Of a stretch of DNA of 64,000 bases, positions 1 through 11,748 are shown one piece after another. Position 1 is the first letter of the stretch. Each line of letters begins with the position of its first letter. The notes under the pieces are model-generated. The model did not search any database, had not been told where the DNA came from, and was given only the letters and a program-made list of their open reading frames with translations. The DNA comes from Pelargonium cotyledonis (taxonomy: Eukaryota; Streptophyta; Magnoliopsida; Geraniales; Geraniaceae), in the NCBI GenBank assembly GCA_036897625.1, contig JAYMTA010000023.1, positions 1 to 64,000 on the forward strand, given 5' to 3'. The position numbers and the translations under genes are program-made.

Positions 1-110
1 AGAAAGAAGGAATGGAATTACGTATATAAATTCTAAATAGAGACTTTTGATGACTTTCATTACAAAAACTTTTAAAGAAGAATCATACTGAAATAGAAAG
101 CTTCCTTTGT

Positions 111-182
111 GAGTGTATATCTCAGTTGGTAGAGCACCGGAAGATTCACCTGATGGCCGTAGGTTCAACTGTGCTATACCCC
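111..182 (+). pseudogene. tRNA-like sequence, tRNA-Lys type, degenerate
   Basis: The D-arm and A-box read TCTCAGTTGGTAGAGC and a B-box GGTTCAA follows at tRNA spacing, giving a 72-nt unit. The acceptor ends GAGTGTA and TATACCC still pair at six of seven positions, counting one G-U. The T stem does not pair and no clean anticodon loop can be read. The overall pattern is that of organellar tRNA-Lys (GGGTGTATAGCTC...CTATACCC). I read it as a decayed copy; editing of a functional transcript is possible but unsupported. Confidence 0.55.
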
Positions 183-1197
183 TAATAATTAATTCAAGAA
201 GAAATGGGGAACTTAAGAGACCTGTAAACTCGAAATAAAGTAGCTACTTATATTTGGCCTAACCTTTCCATTTTTATCGATTACCTTCTCTTTCTTTAAT
301 AGCATTAAACAATTAAGACTTTGATTTAAAATCCCAGGTTGCTATTTAAAGTTCTTCTGTAGGGTAAATGCTTTTGAAAGACTTTGCCCCGTAATTTAGA
401 TAAGTTATTGGCGCACCAACTAATTTTTAGTTCACTCACTCAAGAGGCCCCTCATAAGAAATTAAGGTCGACTATCTAAAAAATTAGTAAGGAAATAGCC
501 TTAGTACAAGTTAAGCATAACTACAAAAAGGAATCTCTCAAAGCCCTTGCCAAAAATTACTTAATTAGTTTTTAACTAAGGGAAAATTTTCTATTGTTCA
601 TTGTTTGTAATTAGTGATTTGTAAAAGAATGGATGATAAGACATAGTTTTTTGAGTTCCCGACTATAATCTAGAACAAAAAGCCACGAGAGAAACCCTTT
701 AGAAACCTCCCTAGTGACAGCACTTTTTAATAGCACAAACTTTGGGTCTTGGGTTTGGCTTGTTATCTTCTTCTAATAAATAGTCTACCCGGGACCAATC
801 CCAATCAATACAAATAAACACTTATTCAAGAATCAAGAATGCAGAGTTCTTTATATAATAAAATGATTTTGGATAAAGACTCCTTCTAAAGGAATTTATA
901 CCCTTTTTTAAAGACAGGCTTACTTATGATTCTTATTTATTACAAAAAACTTGAAAGCTTAAGGAATACTCTATTCTTACGCTAAGGATCTTACCCTATT
1001 GAAAGAAATTTCTAGAATCTTATTATTTTAAAGAATTTATGCCCTATTTAAGGATTTCCTTACTACAAAGAAAGTCATCCTAAAGCTATATTAAAACAAA
1101 TAAGTGTAAATAAGTATTTCTTTGTTTTATATACTTAAAACGTGAGTAACTGTATAAAATGGGACAGATTTTATTCTTGCATTTTCTTTTATTTGTT
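183..1197. other. Non-coding stretch
   Basis: AT-rich sequence with stops in all frames and no tRNA-like boxes. I see nothing else here. Confidence 0.6.
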
Positions 1198-1270
1198 AAC
1201 TAGTGGTATAGTCGGTAGAGCACGGGTTTCTAGTAGGAACGCGCTATAGGTTCAAGTGCTGTTCTTATGT
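1198..1270 (+). pseudogene. tRNA-like sequence, degenerate
   Basis: The A-box region GGTATAGTCGGTAGAGC is followed by GGTTCAAGTGCTGTT at tRNA spacing. The D arm is shortened and the anticodon arm has no convincing stem. The 3' part GGTTCAAGTGCTG is shared with the tRNA-like copies at 16,965-17,034 and 52,953-53,024, which suggests common origin. Amino acid identity is unreadable. Confidence 0.45.
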
Positions 1271-3729
1271 GTCAAACTGACTCTTTTGATTATTATTGAA
1301 ATAAAAGCCTACTCTCTCTCTGCGCTTATCCAACTCTTGAGTAAATTCTTTTACTAATTCTGCATAACGATGAGCTATACTTGTTAAAGAAGTTTCTATT
1401 TTAGGGATCCTGTTCTAGGGGATTCGCTACCAATCTTAGATATTCAGATATAGTATTCTTATGGATTTCAGGCTATGCTATATAAGAGAGATTTCTGATC
1501 TATAAAGAAAGCTACTAGTCTCACTTATTTATCAACTCCCAAGATATAAAGAATACAGGAAGCCCTTAAAGACTTACAATTTCTTTTCTATTTACCAAGT
1601 CTATATTTTGGAATTACTAGGTTCCTTTATAAAGAATATATGAAAACTTCCTCGCTTTTTACAAAATAAAAAGGTATTTCATGAAAGTTTGTAGTTAGTA
1701 TTTACAGCTTTCAAATGTCTTTATTAGTTTAGTATTATAGGAACCCTTTCTTTTGAGTAGTCCCTACTTAACAAAACAAAGATCTGTAAAGGACTTACCT
1801 AAACCTAACCGATCGATGGAAATCCCAGTCAGTAAGAAGTAGCAAGATTGCCACTTGTTTTGTACTTGTAGATCAGCTTAGAGGAGACTTCTCAGTCGGA
1901 AAAGTTTCGACTAGTAAAATTTGTTAGCTATAAACCCTGCCCTACTCTAAATAACATATTTAATAAAAGGTAATTCCTTTCCTTTTGTATACTAATTGTA
2001 CACATAAAAAGCGTACTTAAGGGCTTCTCTTATCTGTATTATCTGTATATGACAGGACGTCCTTAGTATAGGAAATTTATTATATCATACAAGACCAGAC
2101 GCTTTTTCATAGTGGAAATAGGAGCTCTCACAAAAACTATAAGGAGACCCGAGTATAGATAGTTACCACACTTGAGTCCTAGTCCTGGATTTCCCTCGTA
2201 TTTCCACTTCATACTGAAAAGAATTTCCAATATAAACCGAATAGAATATTAGGATAGGGAATGCAGAGACTACCTAGAAGACTAGAATGACAATAACAAG
2301 AAATGAGCTAAACCTATCGGTTTTAGAGCCTTCTTGCTTATTAATGAACTTGAGTTTTTAATCTAATTCCTGAGAAAACTTGCGAATAGGTTCGAGTCTT
2401 AACACCAAGTAGGAAAAATGAAAACCTCTTAAATGGACCCCTATATATGCATAAGATATTTAGAATAGAAAATCCATTTGTAAGGAGGAAAGAATAAAAT
2501 TCAAAAGGGGCCGAAACTGCAGAGACTCCTGCTGTTAGCAATGGCAATTAAGCATAAAACTTTAGTTATATAAAACTATAAAACTAGAGAGAATTTTCTA
2601 TTAGATACAGGATATGTCTCACGCATAACTTTGTGGGTATCCGAATAAGGTATCTGACTTTTTTGTTACAATAGTTAAGAAGGGATGCCCCTTAGCAGCT
2701 AATGAGTAAGTACTTTCATATTAATTTTGTAACTACTTTTTACTCTCTCCAACTCGGGGAATATAAAATAAACTGCAATATTGGATTTTAATTCTTTAAA
2801 AGTGAACCCTAGATTAGAAATCTCGTACATTAGATTCCCCCAATGCCTAGCAAATAACTTGAATCTGACCCCCAAGAAGGGGTCAAGAAGATGATTACAC
2901 AAAAAATTTCTAATAAATCCAACGGACGAGCCCTTTCATCGTTCATATTCAATGTTTATTTCAATTAGTTTGCTCTTTCGTTTTTATTTTATGGGATATG
3001 GAATTACATAAGTGTATAAGAGACAGTGGTAAACAAAAACTTATGTTAAATATTAATGCATTCCTTGAGTAGAGTTCTTCTATTCTAACTAATATAGTAT
3101 CTTACCCCTATTTTGTACACCTGCTTGGATTTTACGAAGAATCCGTACCTAGAGAGAAGCACAACGCTTCCGCGGGGAGTTACTCTTGATTGACAATTTA
3201 TGGGTAAGGTCGAATATCCCCGAGGGGAAGAAAATTTATTATAAATTATATTGCGTAGGTGGTTCATCTCACAAAAGGGTTCTTATTTACAAAGAGAAAA
3301 AGAGCTCATTAGAATAAGAAGCAACTCAAAAGAAAGGTTCCTTCTTCGTACTCGACTAAGTAATACACTTTGTCTGTTTATACGGTACTAATATCTATGA
3401 ATAAAGAATAAAAGGGGTTATTCTAGCGTTGCTATTCTTTTTAAGACAACATATCTTTAATAGTAGGGGGGTACCCTTTATTTACTTTGCGGTTGTAAAA
3501 TTCCAAGACACATCTCTACTTGTAATCCTTATTTTACTTGTATTAAGGATAAGGATTTCCTGATATATTAGTATTTTTCTTCTTTTCTCTCCCCTTTTAG
3601 GAAACTGCCCCAAAGGATAGCAGAAACTTCACGTTTAAAAAAGAGGAATTGACGTGTTACCAAATGCTGTGGATATCATATTATGCTTTCTTTTGACAAA
3701 TTAGAAATGAGAGTAGATAAACCCTAATC
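1271..3729. other. Non-coding stretch
   Basis: No gene or RNA gene is seen. The open frames of 60-68 codons here have no recognisable content. A GC-cored partial palindrome (GGGGGGTACCC) lies near 3,466. Confidence 0.55.
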
Positions 3730-3806
3730 CCAGCAATGAACTGACTTGAACCTAAAGCCATTAGGTTAAAGGCCCTGCGCTCTGCCAACCGAGCTAGACG
3801 TCCGTA
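3730..3806 (-). pseudogene. tRNA-Lys-like sequence, degenerate
   Basis: The minus strand reads GTCTAGCTCGGTTGGCAGAGC, then GGGCCTTTAACC and a B-box GGTTCAAGTC. The anticodon loop CCTTTAA would give UUU (Lys), but position 33 is C instead of the invariant T and the anticodon stem has only three pairs. The T stem is mostly unpaired. It is one of the clearer members of the tRNA-like set but looks non-functional. Confidence 0.55.
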
Positions 3807-4435
3807 AAGTCAGTTATCTCTTTACATTCTTGAAAATCTTGTAATTAAGCTAATCAAAAAGGATCTATTTACGTGATTCTATTGAATTCTTTCTCTTATC
3901 TATATTCTAAATTACTTTGTTTCCACAAAGAATCCTTATTTATAAATTTCTTTAAAGTAGGAGATCTCGGGGTTAAAGCAGGGTTTGTTAGCCTATTCTA
4001 ATCTTGTTATTCCTCTTTTTGATCCAAGCAGAGCAAGCCCTTATTCGAGAGAGAGGAATCAGTGTGTAGTAAAGTCAAAGGGAGTTTCGCTATTTTATTG
4101 ATATAAGAAAATAGGTTTCATAAGAGATTAGAAATGCGGCACCTGGTATAGTAATAGGCTTCCATAGTTTCTAAGTTTTTGTACAAGGAAATATTGCATT
4201 CTTTTATTATTAGGTAAAATAGATAGAGGTTCTCAGTTCAGTTCTACAACTGTAAGTTTAGTAAACAAGAATCCAGTAATAACAAAAGGAAATTCCCGTT
4301 TTAAAGGATACCTTTGCTTTGGAGAAATAAAGGCAGTCGTTTCTAGATACCACAGCTTCTGAGTACCCATAATTTATTCATAATTATGAGACAAAAAATT
4401 GACCAACAATAGCGTAATGGAGTATTGCATAAGAA
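3807..4435. other. Non-coding stretch
   Basis: AT-rich with no frame or RNA feature that I can support. Confidence 0.55.
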
Positions 4436-4439
4436 ATAA

Positions 4440-4510
4440 TTAGATCAGATTGGATTAATAAGGGAAAGCTCTGGCAAAGCGAAAGTTGTGGATTCGAGTC
4501 GACTTTTACT
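4440..4510 (+). pseudogene. Weak tRNA-like 3' portion
   Basis: A B-box-like GATTCGAGTC with an AGATCAGATTGG stretch upstream is arranged roughly like a tRNA. Stems are not convincing. It is listed only because it fits the set of degenerate tRNA-like sequences in this window. Confidence 0.25.
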
Positions 4511-4947
4511 ATTTTAGAATCCAGGAAAAGAAAAAACTTAGTATCTTAGTATAAGGAAGAGACAAGCATACTAGAAGGCATCCTTTATAATACCCCCCCC
4601 CTTTCAACATCTAGGAGAAATCTTCTAAAGCTTATACTAAAAATAAAGACCTAAATAAATTTTAGTGCGAGTAAAACTGAAGCAAACCTCTTTATATCCT
4701 GAATATCTAGGACTTTGTTACCGAATAAGACCCTATTCCTGAGACACATACATAACAAAAAGAAGGGCATATAAAGTTTGTATTAATTCACCAATTCAAT
4801 AATCGGGAGAAAAAAAGTAAGAACCCTTCTCTCAACTAACTTTCAGCAAGAAATCCTGCATGCGGCAGATAAGTAAAAACTACAATATGACACGTCTTTT
4901 CATAAATTTTGATGATATCTCTGTAAACTACTAAGCGTTTTAGCTCT

Positions 4948-5139
4948 TTGTTCAATAGAGTTTTAAAGAAAGCTGTAAAGGCAGGGAATACAAGTACAGC
5001 TAGGAAGCTCCATAAGATTATGACTAAGAAAAAAGCTAAAATAGTAGAATACTTTATTTTAGGATTGAATCCTTTAGCAGCCCCCATTAGTAAGTCTCTC
5101 TATTTACTGGATCTTTTGTATTCCTTACCTGATATTTAG
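4948..5139 (+). CDS. Short Lys-rich reading frame, possible divergent KAHK-family member
   Basis: This frame has 63 codons from ATG and stops at TAG. Residues 5-33 are strongly basic (VLKKAVKAG, then STARKLHKIMTKKKAKI); the C-terminal half is hydrophobic (EYFILGLN, SLYLLDLLYSL). STAR-x-x-HK followed by KKKAKI resembles the 39.6-kb member (KAHKVSTAREKA) and the 27.9-kb member (KKKANIQ). Codons AAG, GCT and AGT dominate as in other members. An 83-codon frame on the opposite strand overlaps it and is probably a shadow. No ribosome-binding site or promoter is evident. It may be a decayed copy or a chance frame. Confidence 0.25.
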   Translation: MFNRVLKKAVKAGNTSTARKLHKIMTKKKAKIVEYFILGLNPLAAPISKSLYLLDLLYSLPDI

Positions 5140-6815
5140 ACGGTACTCTCTGGATTGGTAAAGAACTTTGTGCGTCGTAGAGCATCAAGGAATTAGCAGG
5201 CCAGGCAATACACTTTTAGTTATAACCACTCTTGAGTTCTACTCCTGCTTCTAGGGTATATAAGAATTCTCGATTAATTTAGTAAGTAAGTTTTTCTTTT
5301 TAACGTTAGCTATTCTATAGGTCCAGGTTAAACTAGGAATCCCTAGTAATTCTAATTCCTGCGGGGCTTATTCATATCTTAGAAAAAAGGGCAGTATATA
5401 GTCTCTTTTGTGCTGTCATCTCATATATTTTACTACTCTGTTACTTGTAGCTTTTTATTAGGTGTATAAAGCTTCTAAAGATTTGGCAGTGTAAAAAATC
5501 TTGTATCAATTTTTCTAGTAAAGGCTAAAAGCGGGAAGACAACCTATGAAAAAGGAATGCGCATTACTTCATTTCAATAAGAATTCTATCTGTAAACTAG
5601 TGGGCTCTAAAGGTTTCCCCCAGCAAGTGGTAAGTATTAAGAATTTCTCGGTAATGGAGTGCGAGTCTCTTGGTTAGTGCTTATTCTTACTCGTGCTTGT
5701 TTGTTACATGTCCTAAACATTCTCATCGAAACGGGGCGGAGGCGTCATCTTGCGATATACTTTTCCCGAGAATAACTATATCTTAACTAGTAGTTAGTTA
5801 CTTCTTATCCTACCTCAAAAGATAAAGCCTAAGCATACCCCTTGTACCCCTTAATACCTCGTGACTAAATGAAAAGCTAGTGAACTGGGAATTATAGAGT
5901 CTATTAGATTGCTTGGTAATGGTAACAAAATACTTAGTTCAGTAAGTAAAATAGTAGTTAGTATATTTTATAGTACCTAAACACTCATGGAGTGTCCCAA
6001 CTCTTTGGATAGCAGTTCTTGTTCTAGCATAGCAGATATATATATATCGCTCAATTAAGACGTAATGTATCTAGGGCTACCATATAAGATCTATATAAAG
6101 GGTTAAAGTTGGATAAACGAATTTCTATAATCGAAAACCTACGGCCGTCTCTATTATATCTTGATTTGCCGAGCGTAAATTTAATTAAATGCAGTAAGCT
6201 AATAGACGCCTCCTAAAAAAAGCGCTGCCTATTCCCAGTTTCGAGAGTAACAACAAGTAAAATCCTTTCTTTATCTAAGTGATTCTAATCCCCCCTTTAT
6301 TCCAGGAATCTTTAAGAAATTCTTTAGTTTGCTAGGAAACTAAATCTAAATAATTTAGAACAAAACTTTCAATTTGATATGTATAGTCCTCCTTAAACAT
6401 TTGGTGGATTTCTGGATATATAGCAATCTGTCTAAATTAGTTGGCGCCCCTATATCAAAGGGGAACTTCTAATTAAGATTTTACTCAATAACCCCCGTTT
6501 TTTGTTTCCCGTTTATGGGGTAACCCTGTATGTCCAGGCAAACGCTTTTTTTAGTTTCCTGTCAATTCTAAATATAAAGCAATAAAAAAATCTTTGGGAA
6601 ACGCATAGTATATAAGATTTTGTTAAGGTATCTAACCTTCTTTGTGCAAGATGGTGAAAAGTTTATGGCACAAAAAGACTCCATACGATTTATATCTTGT
6701 TTTTAAGACATATAAAAAAGAACTTCGTTATCTTACCAATTAGAGTTTTTTTTGCTTTCCTCCCATTTTTTTTATTTGAATAACTAAACTTTTTCTTAAT
6801 ATCATGGCTATCTAG
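5140..6815. other. Non-coding stretch
   Basis: No frame of 60 codons and no tRNA-like boxes. An (AT)n run lies near 6,040. Confidence 0.6.
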
Positions 6816-6821
6816 CCAGAT

Positions 6822-6888
6822 TGCTAAATAATACTAGGTTTTGAACCCGCGGATTCATGGGCGTCTCTATTATGGTATCCCAACAATA
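6822..6888 (-). pseudogene. Weak tRNA-like 3' portion
   Basis: The minus strand contains CCGCGGGTTCAAAACC, a B-box in a T-arm-like context, like the CCGCGGGTTCAAG found at 52,953-53,024. No A-box lies at the expected distance. It is probably the 3' half of a decayed tRNA copy. Confidence 0.3.
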
Positions 6889-7066
6889 TAGAGATAAATA
6901 ACAGCTTCTTACCTGTTATCTTACTTAATGACTTAGTCCGTTTACAGTAAATCTGAGTTAAAAAAAGCAAGAAATTCACATTATGTTGCAACTGTACGAA
7001 ACTTTGGATAGTATTTTGATTACTTGTTATAAGTTAATAATTTAAGAGGTTACTAAATCTCGATTT

Positions 7067-7133
7067 GGGGTGTAGATTGGTTAGAGCACTAGGCTTTTAA
7101 CTGAACGGCGGTAGGTTCAAATCAGCTTAACTA
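7067..7133 (+). pseudogene. tRNA-Lys(UUU)-like sequence, D arm shortened
   Basis: The unit starts GGGGTGTA, has GATTGGTTAGAGC in the D-arm position, an intact seven-base loop CTTTTAA (anticodon UUU, Lys) and a B-box GTAGGTTCAA. It is the only member of the Lys-like set here that keeps the full Lys loop. The anticodon stem is weak, the D arm has lost several bases and the 3' acceptor strand no longer matches the 5' strand. Confidence 0.55.
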
Positions 7134-10084
7134 ATAAATACATATAGCTCCACTTCAACTTATACTAAAAGGGTTGCCCTAAACTAAACGATTTCTTATG
7201 TTACAACGTGATACAAAGAGCTCGCGGAAAGAGTATTTAAAAATTGACTGTATCCTAAACTAAGAGTCCTACCTAATTTTGGAGCGGGAAGACAGTTATA
7301 TATAATTCGTGTTTCAGGAGATTCTTTCTTATTGGTTTTATAGCTCGCTTCTCGAAAAATTGAAATAAGTAGATAAAGGAATAAGCCAAGCTAACACATT
7401 TAACTTTGTTTGCATTCTAGTTTTTAAGAAAGCTTTAAGAAGAAAATTACCTAAGGAGTAGTTAGGCGATATAGTACTTCTATAATTGGATGGTGAATAG
7501 AGAAATACAAGGCTTTTTGGTCAATAAAATGGCTTTAAGTCAAATGGGGGAAATCCCAAGATATTCTTGTAATTATAGTAATCTTATTCGAAAAGTGCTC
7601 AAAAGAGCAGAAATAATAACGTATTATATTACTAAGTACCAAAGTCTTAAACAACCCTAGAAGTCCACTTGTGCTTTCTTTGCTTTGGTTACTAAATTTA
7701 TTGTTATAGCTTAGATGTAGCTATTCTTTTGCCGAGCACAAGCTCCCTGCCCTGTGTACTCTAAATTCTTTTTATTTCTGTTCTTAAATTTAGTACTCAA
7801 AACGTGTCTTAACCATGTAATTGAGATAAAAACCCGTTATACTTATTTTATACTTAGATATTAACAGCAATAAATATGAAGAAAAGTTGGGTTACATACT
7901 AGAGCTCCCATATCCTTGTTTAGCAAATTGGGATTCTATTAAACAAACTTTACTCATAAAACCGGACCTGCAAAAGGGGCTAATCTCTTCAAAATCTCTT
8001 TGGGAAGCTCTGATTTTGAAGTTAGCGTTTCCTTAATCTTAAGTTAAGAAATCTCCAAAGCCCTTCCCTGACCCTTAAATAAAAAGTTGCTTGTTTCTTA
8101 AAGGTATTTACTAAAAGTTCTATAGAGGGTATCCCTTGTTATTAAATAAAAGATTTCCTAAGCTTTCTTTGTGCAGCTTCAAAGGGTTTCAAGGAGTCCT
8201 CTAAACCCAGTTACAATTTAAAGAGAATTTCCAAAAACAAAGGGAACTTACTTATATCCGACGCGCTATAGCCCTTCTTGTATTTTAGTGTATTATTTCC
8301 AGATTCTAAACAAGGCTTTCGAAGATAAAGTCTCGCTTTGAGAAGCAAGATGTGAGATTCTTAAGCCTGTTGGAGGAGGTAATCCGCTGTATTTTGATTT
8401 AACAACCTGGATATCTAGTTAGCACTATTACTGCAAAGCCCTCATAATATTTTAGTTGCTTCGAACCCTTATCCCTGTTCCGACTTTCTTGAGTTTGTTC
8501 TATATTTACTCAGGCTTCCTAAGAATATTCCTAACTAAAGAGTAAAAGTAGGACTTCTAAAAGAGTATCTGCACTTAAAAAACAAGATTCTATATACATG
8601 GGGAAGCCCTAGTTAAGGACACCTATACAAGTAAAAACTGAGACCAGATTAAAGGATAAAGATGTTATGGATATCTATTGCTTAGACACACTGCTTTATT
8701 TAGGTTTAGTTAGTTAGTTCCGAGTACTATATTCTGTTCATCATAGTGTAACACCAAACGCTGGCTGTCCTCATCATTCCAAGTAAGAGTTTATTACTAA
8801 AACTTCCGCAAATTGACTTTTTACTAATTTCTAACTAAGCTTTAAGGGATTGCTATGGACTCTCTATTACATACAATACAGGAACGTCTAAAGAACAAAA
8901 AAGGTGTACTAAAATAAGAAGGCTCTCTGCAACTCGGGTTAAATCTTTAAAGTTTCCATTGAAAATTTAGTGACTAATTTATAGAAAGAAGGCTCAATAC
9001 AACCCTTACTGGCTGTAACATAACAAGACAAGCGAATACTTATAACTCAAACAGTTTTTTAAAAGAAAAAATAGTAAACAATTATTTACTTTGGTTTCCA
9101 TGTAATCAAAATCCAATTTTAATTATTTAGGCTCTATGGATCCGTGGGATCGCTGCGCAATTTGCTTAAATGAGATGTGACAATTGCCGCTACCCATTAA
9201 GAAAAAACATAGGACCTCACAAAACTAAATGGATAAGGAAGTAAACCTATAATTCTAATAAAGGAGCTAAAACCTCCCGTATTTATCTATATTATCAATA
9301 TTTCTAAAAAGCAAGGGGGTTGCGGTCTATATCAGAGCAAGTGCTGATGGGTTTATTGTATACTAATACTAACACCTGTAGTCAAAGATTTAGATAGTAT
9401 ATAGCAAGTGTGTACCTACTTTATTTCCGTAATTACTAAAGGATATTGTTCAAGTGAAAACCCCGGAGCGAATAGAATACGTTTCTTTGCAGCTTAGCTA
9501 GATTTTATAGGTCTAAAACTAGAATTACTAACATTAAATACGTAATATGACTAGATCAAAGCTCTATTGCATTCTCCGGCCACTTAAGCTTAGGAATGTA
9601 CTCTAGTAATTGCTGAGGTATCTCTTCTTATCTCACAAAAATCCCATGGAAAATGTTGGCAGCACATATATATATGGAGGCGCGCAACACCTATTTCTAA
9701 TAATATACCATAAGGGAATCGGGAATAATTGTAGCAACTATTAACAAGAGCACCCTCAACTTTTTTACAGCAATGAAAAAGCATCCTTTTTTGTCTATCC
9801 ATTACTATTCCACGTAAGCAGGTATATATTCTTTTGTTAGTCGGATTGTATCCAAATTCCTTGTACTTATTTATCATTTTATCTGGTACTACCCACCCCA
9901 CTGCCTACTTTAGTTGCTGCCTCTTACATGAATTAATTATTTGTTAGATATAAGCCAAAAGATTTCTATAGTATATCCAAACTCAGATATGTAACCCTAC
10001 TTCTGAATTGACTGATTGAGCTAGCACCGCTCACTCTCAAGGATAGGGCAGAACCGAGCTCTGGTTATCGTCGAAAGTGTAATT
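7134..10084. other. Non-coding stretch
   Basis: About 3 kb of AT-rich DNA with no recognisable gene. A TAGT-type short tandem lies near 8,705 and an (AT)n run near 9,668. The 103-codon minus-strand frame at 9,590-9,901 is discussed among the rejected items. Confidence 0.55.
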
Positions 10085-10160
10085 TTCCGTGAAGTATTTG
10101 AAAGTGGTAGAACACTGATTAAGAGAATCCTCATGCAAAGGTTCAATCGCAAAGCATACA
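10085..10160 (+). pseudogene. tRNA-like sequence, degenerate
   Basis: AAAGTGGTAGAACAC in the D-arm/A-box position is followed about 40 nt later by AAAGGTTCAATCGC. The spacing fits a tRNA, but the T and anticodon stems are largely unpaired and identity cannot be assigned. Confidence 0.35.
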
Positions 10161-11356
10161 GAGAATACTCAGGATGATCCATATGTATATAATTTGGGCT
10201 TTAATAACTCTAGGTAGAATATTGAACTTTTCAATATCAATAGACAGTTGTGGTCACTATTTGGAACCTACGACTCCTCAGTTAACAGCTGAACACTTTA
10301 TATAGAAGAGGTTTTTCAAAAAGCACAGAATTTGTATCACTGATCCGGAAATCCTCAGTCCTATGTTGTACCAACCCGTTTGAAGTAAAGAGTTTAGTTT
10401 ATATGCGTTAATTACGACCAGCATCTCAATTAGTCTTATAGATCTTCTTTTTCTCTTTTCTTTAGCGGCATCCTCAAAAATAGCTTGGGCGTAGTTCTTG
10501 TTTCAAAGTAGTAATAAGAGACATCATTTCTTGTAACTGGAATCTCTATTAAATAGTCCAAACTAAGTCCTTTTTAAAAAGAAGAGAAAAATAAGCATTA
10601 AGTAATATCCGTAAAATCCTGCAATTCCCTTACCTTAAGTTAGTGGGTAATAGTTTATTACACTCCTTTTTCCGAGATCCCCGTTGTAAAATCCAAGAAT
10701 TTTGAGTGGGTATTTAAGTAAGGTCTCTTTCTGATTAGTAAATTTTAGAAAGACTTTTTTAAGAGAATGCCTCACTTACCTAAACTAACTACTTAATGCA
10801 ACTTTAACAAATAAAGGTTGGGTTAGCTAGTGCTACTTACAACTCTCAAGGTCAATACTTTATACTTCTACTTTAGCTATAAAAAGGGGTAAGCTGGTGT
10901 TACAATACAATATAAAAACAGGTAAAAAGAAGAGCATCATACTTATATAGGTATAGAGGCGAAAAAAAAAATCTGTATAGATAAAATTGGGTTTAGTAAT
11001 TTCTTCTCTAGAATTTATCTTGTTCGAATCTTGATTGCGCATAGTATAGGATATCTTGATATTTTTTATTTTTGCTATGCTTCATAAGACAAAAATTTGA
11101 CGCTACAGTCCAGCAAAACCCGATATATGGAAGTCGAAATCCGTGCGTTTTGGTGTTGCTTTGTTAGATACTAAGTTATTTTAAGAGTTTCTCGAATTAT
11201 AGAGTACTTGGTTTATTTAAGGATGTCCCGTCGTTCGAACATACCGGGCCCTCTGGCTGGATAAGTATAATTCCCGTATCATCTACTAAGCGTTTATATC
11301 TGACTCTCTTTGCAAAGATTGTGCAAATCTAAGGTAAATTTTTAGTATAAGAGCTT

Positions 11357-11513
11357 AGCATAATACTAATTCTTTAAATATTACTCACAAAGTGTACACT
11401 GAGCAATCTCCCGTCTCTAAACAAACACGTAAAGGAGTCGCGTATATATACTTTGGTATGGTATACTGATGGCATAGGTTCATAAGGGCTAGCTCCGTTT
11501 TTTATGGGACTTG
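11357..11513 (+). repeat. Dispersed repeat R2, copy 1 (tRNA-like 3' end)
   Basis: This segment matches 63,666-63,841 over about 160 bases with small indels. Shared blocks include AGCATAATACTAAT, GAGCAATCTCCCGTCTCTAA and TATACTGATGGCATA; the ends share AAGGGCTAGCTCC. The block CTGATGGCATAGGTTCA resembles the variable and T-arm part of the tRNA-like unit at 111-182 (CTGATGGCCGTAGGTTCAA), so the repeat may have a tRNA-derived part. Copy 1 lacks a few bases present in copy 2 just after GGTTCA. Confidence 0.75.
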
Positions 11514-11689
11514 AGGAGTAAACTTAATATATCAAAAACTGTCATCTTTTTACCAAGCATAGGTTTAGAGCTCTTTTCCCTTTTCTTAATTGGGTCTCTC
11601 CCGTAAACTCGGTGAATTTCTTATATATAAATTTCGTTCCTTCTCAATCCGTGAACTTTTTAGAAAGTAAGCGCATTAGCCAGGGCTAT

Positions 11690-11748
11690 ATGGAAACCTT
11701 TTAAGTGGTTAGAGCATAGTCGATTTTATCAGTATATGCAAGGCGGTC
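11690..11748 (+). pseudogene. tRNA-like 5' portion
   Basis: TTTTAAGTGGTTAGAGCATAG is a good D-arm/A-box, and a loop-like GATTTTATC follows. No matching B-box is found downstream. It is probably a 5' fragment of a tRNA copy. Confidence 0.35.

Noticed and set aside
9590-9901. 103-codon minus-strand frame
   Set aside because: Second longest frame, with several Cys/His residues, but no motif, no neighbour context and a length expected by chance here.
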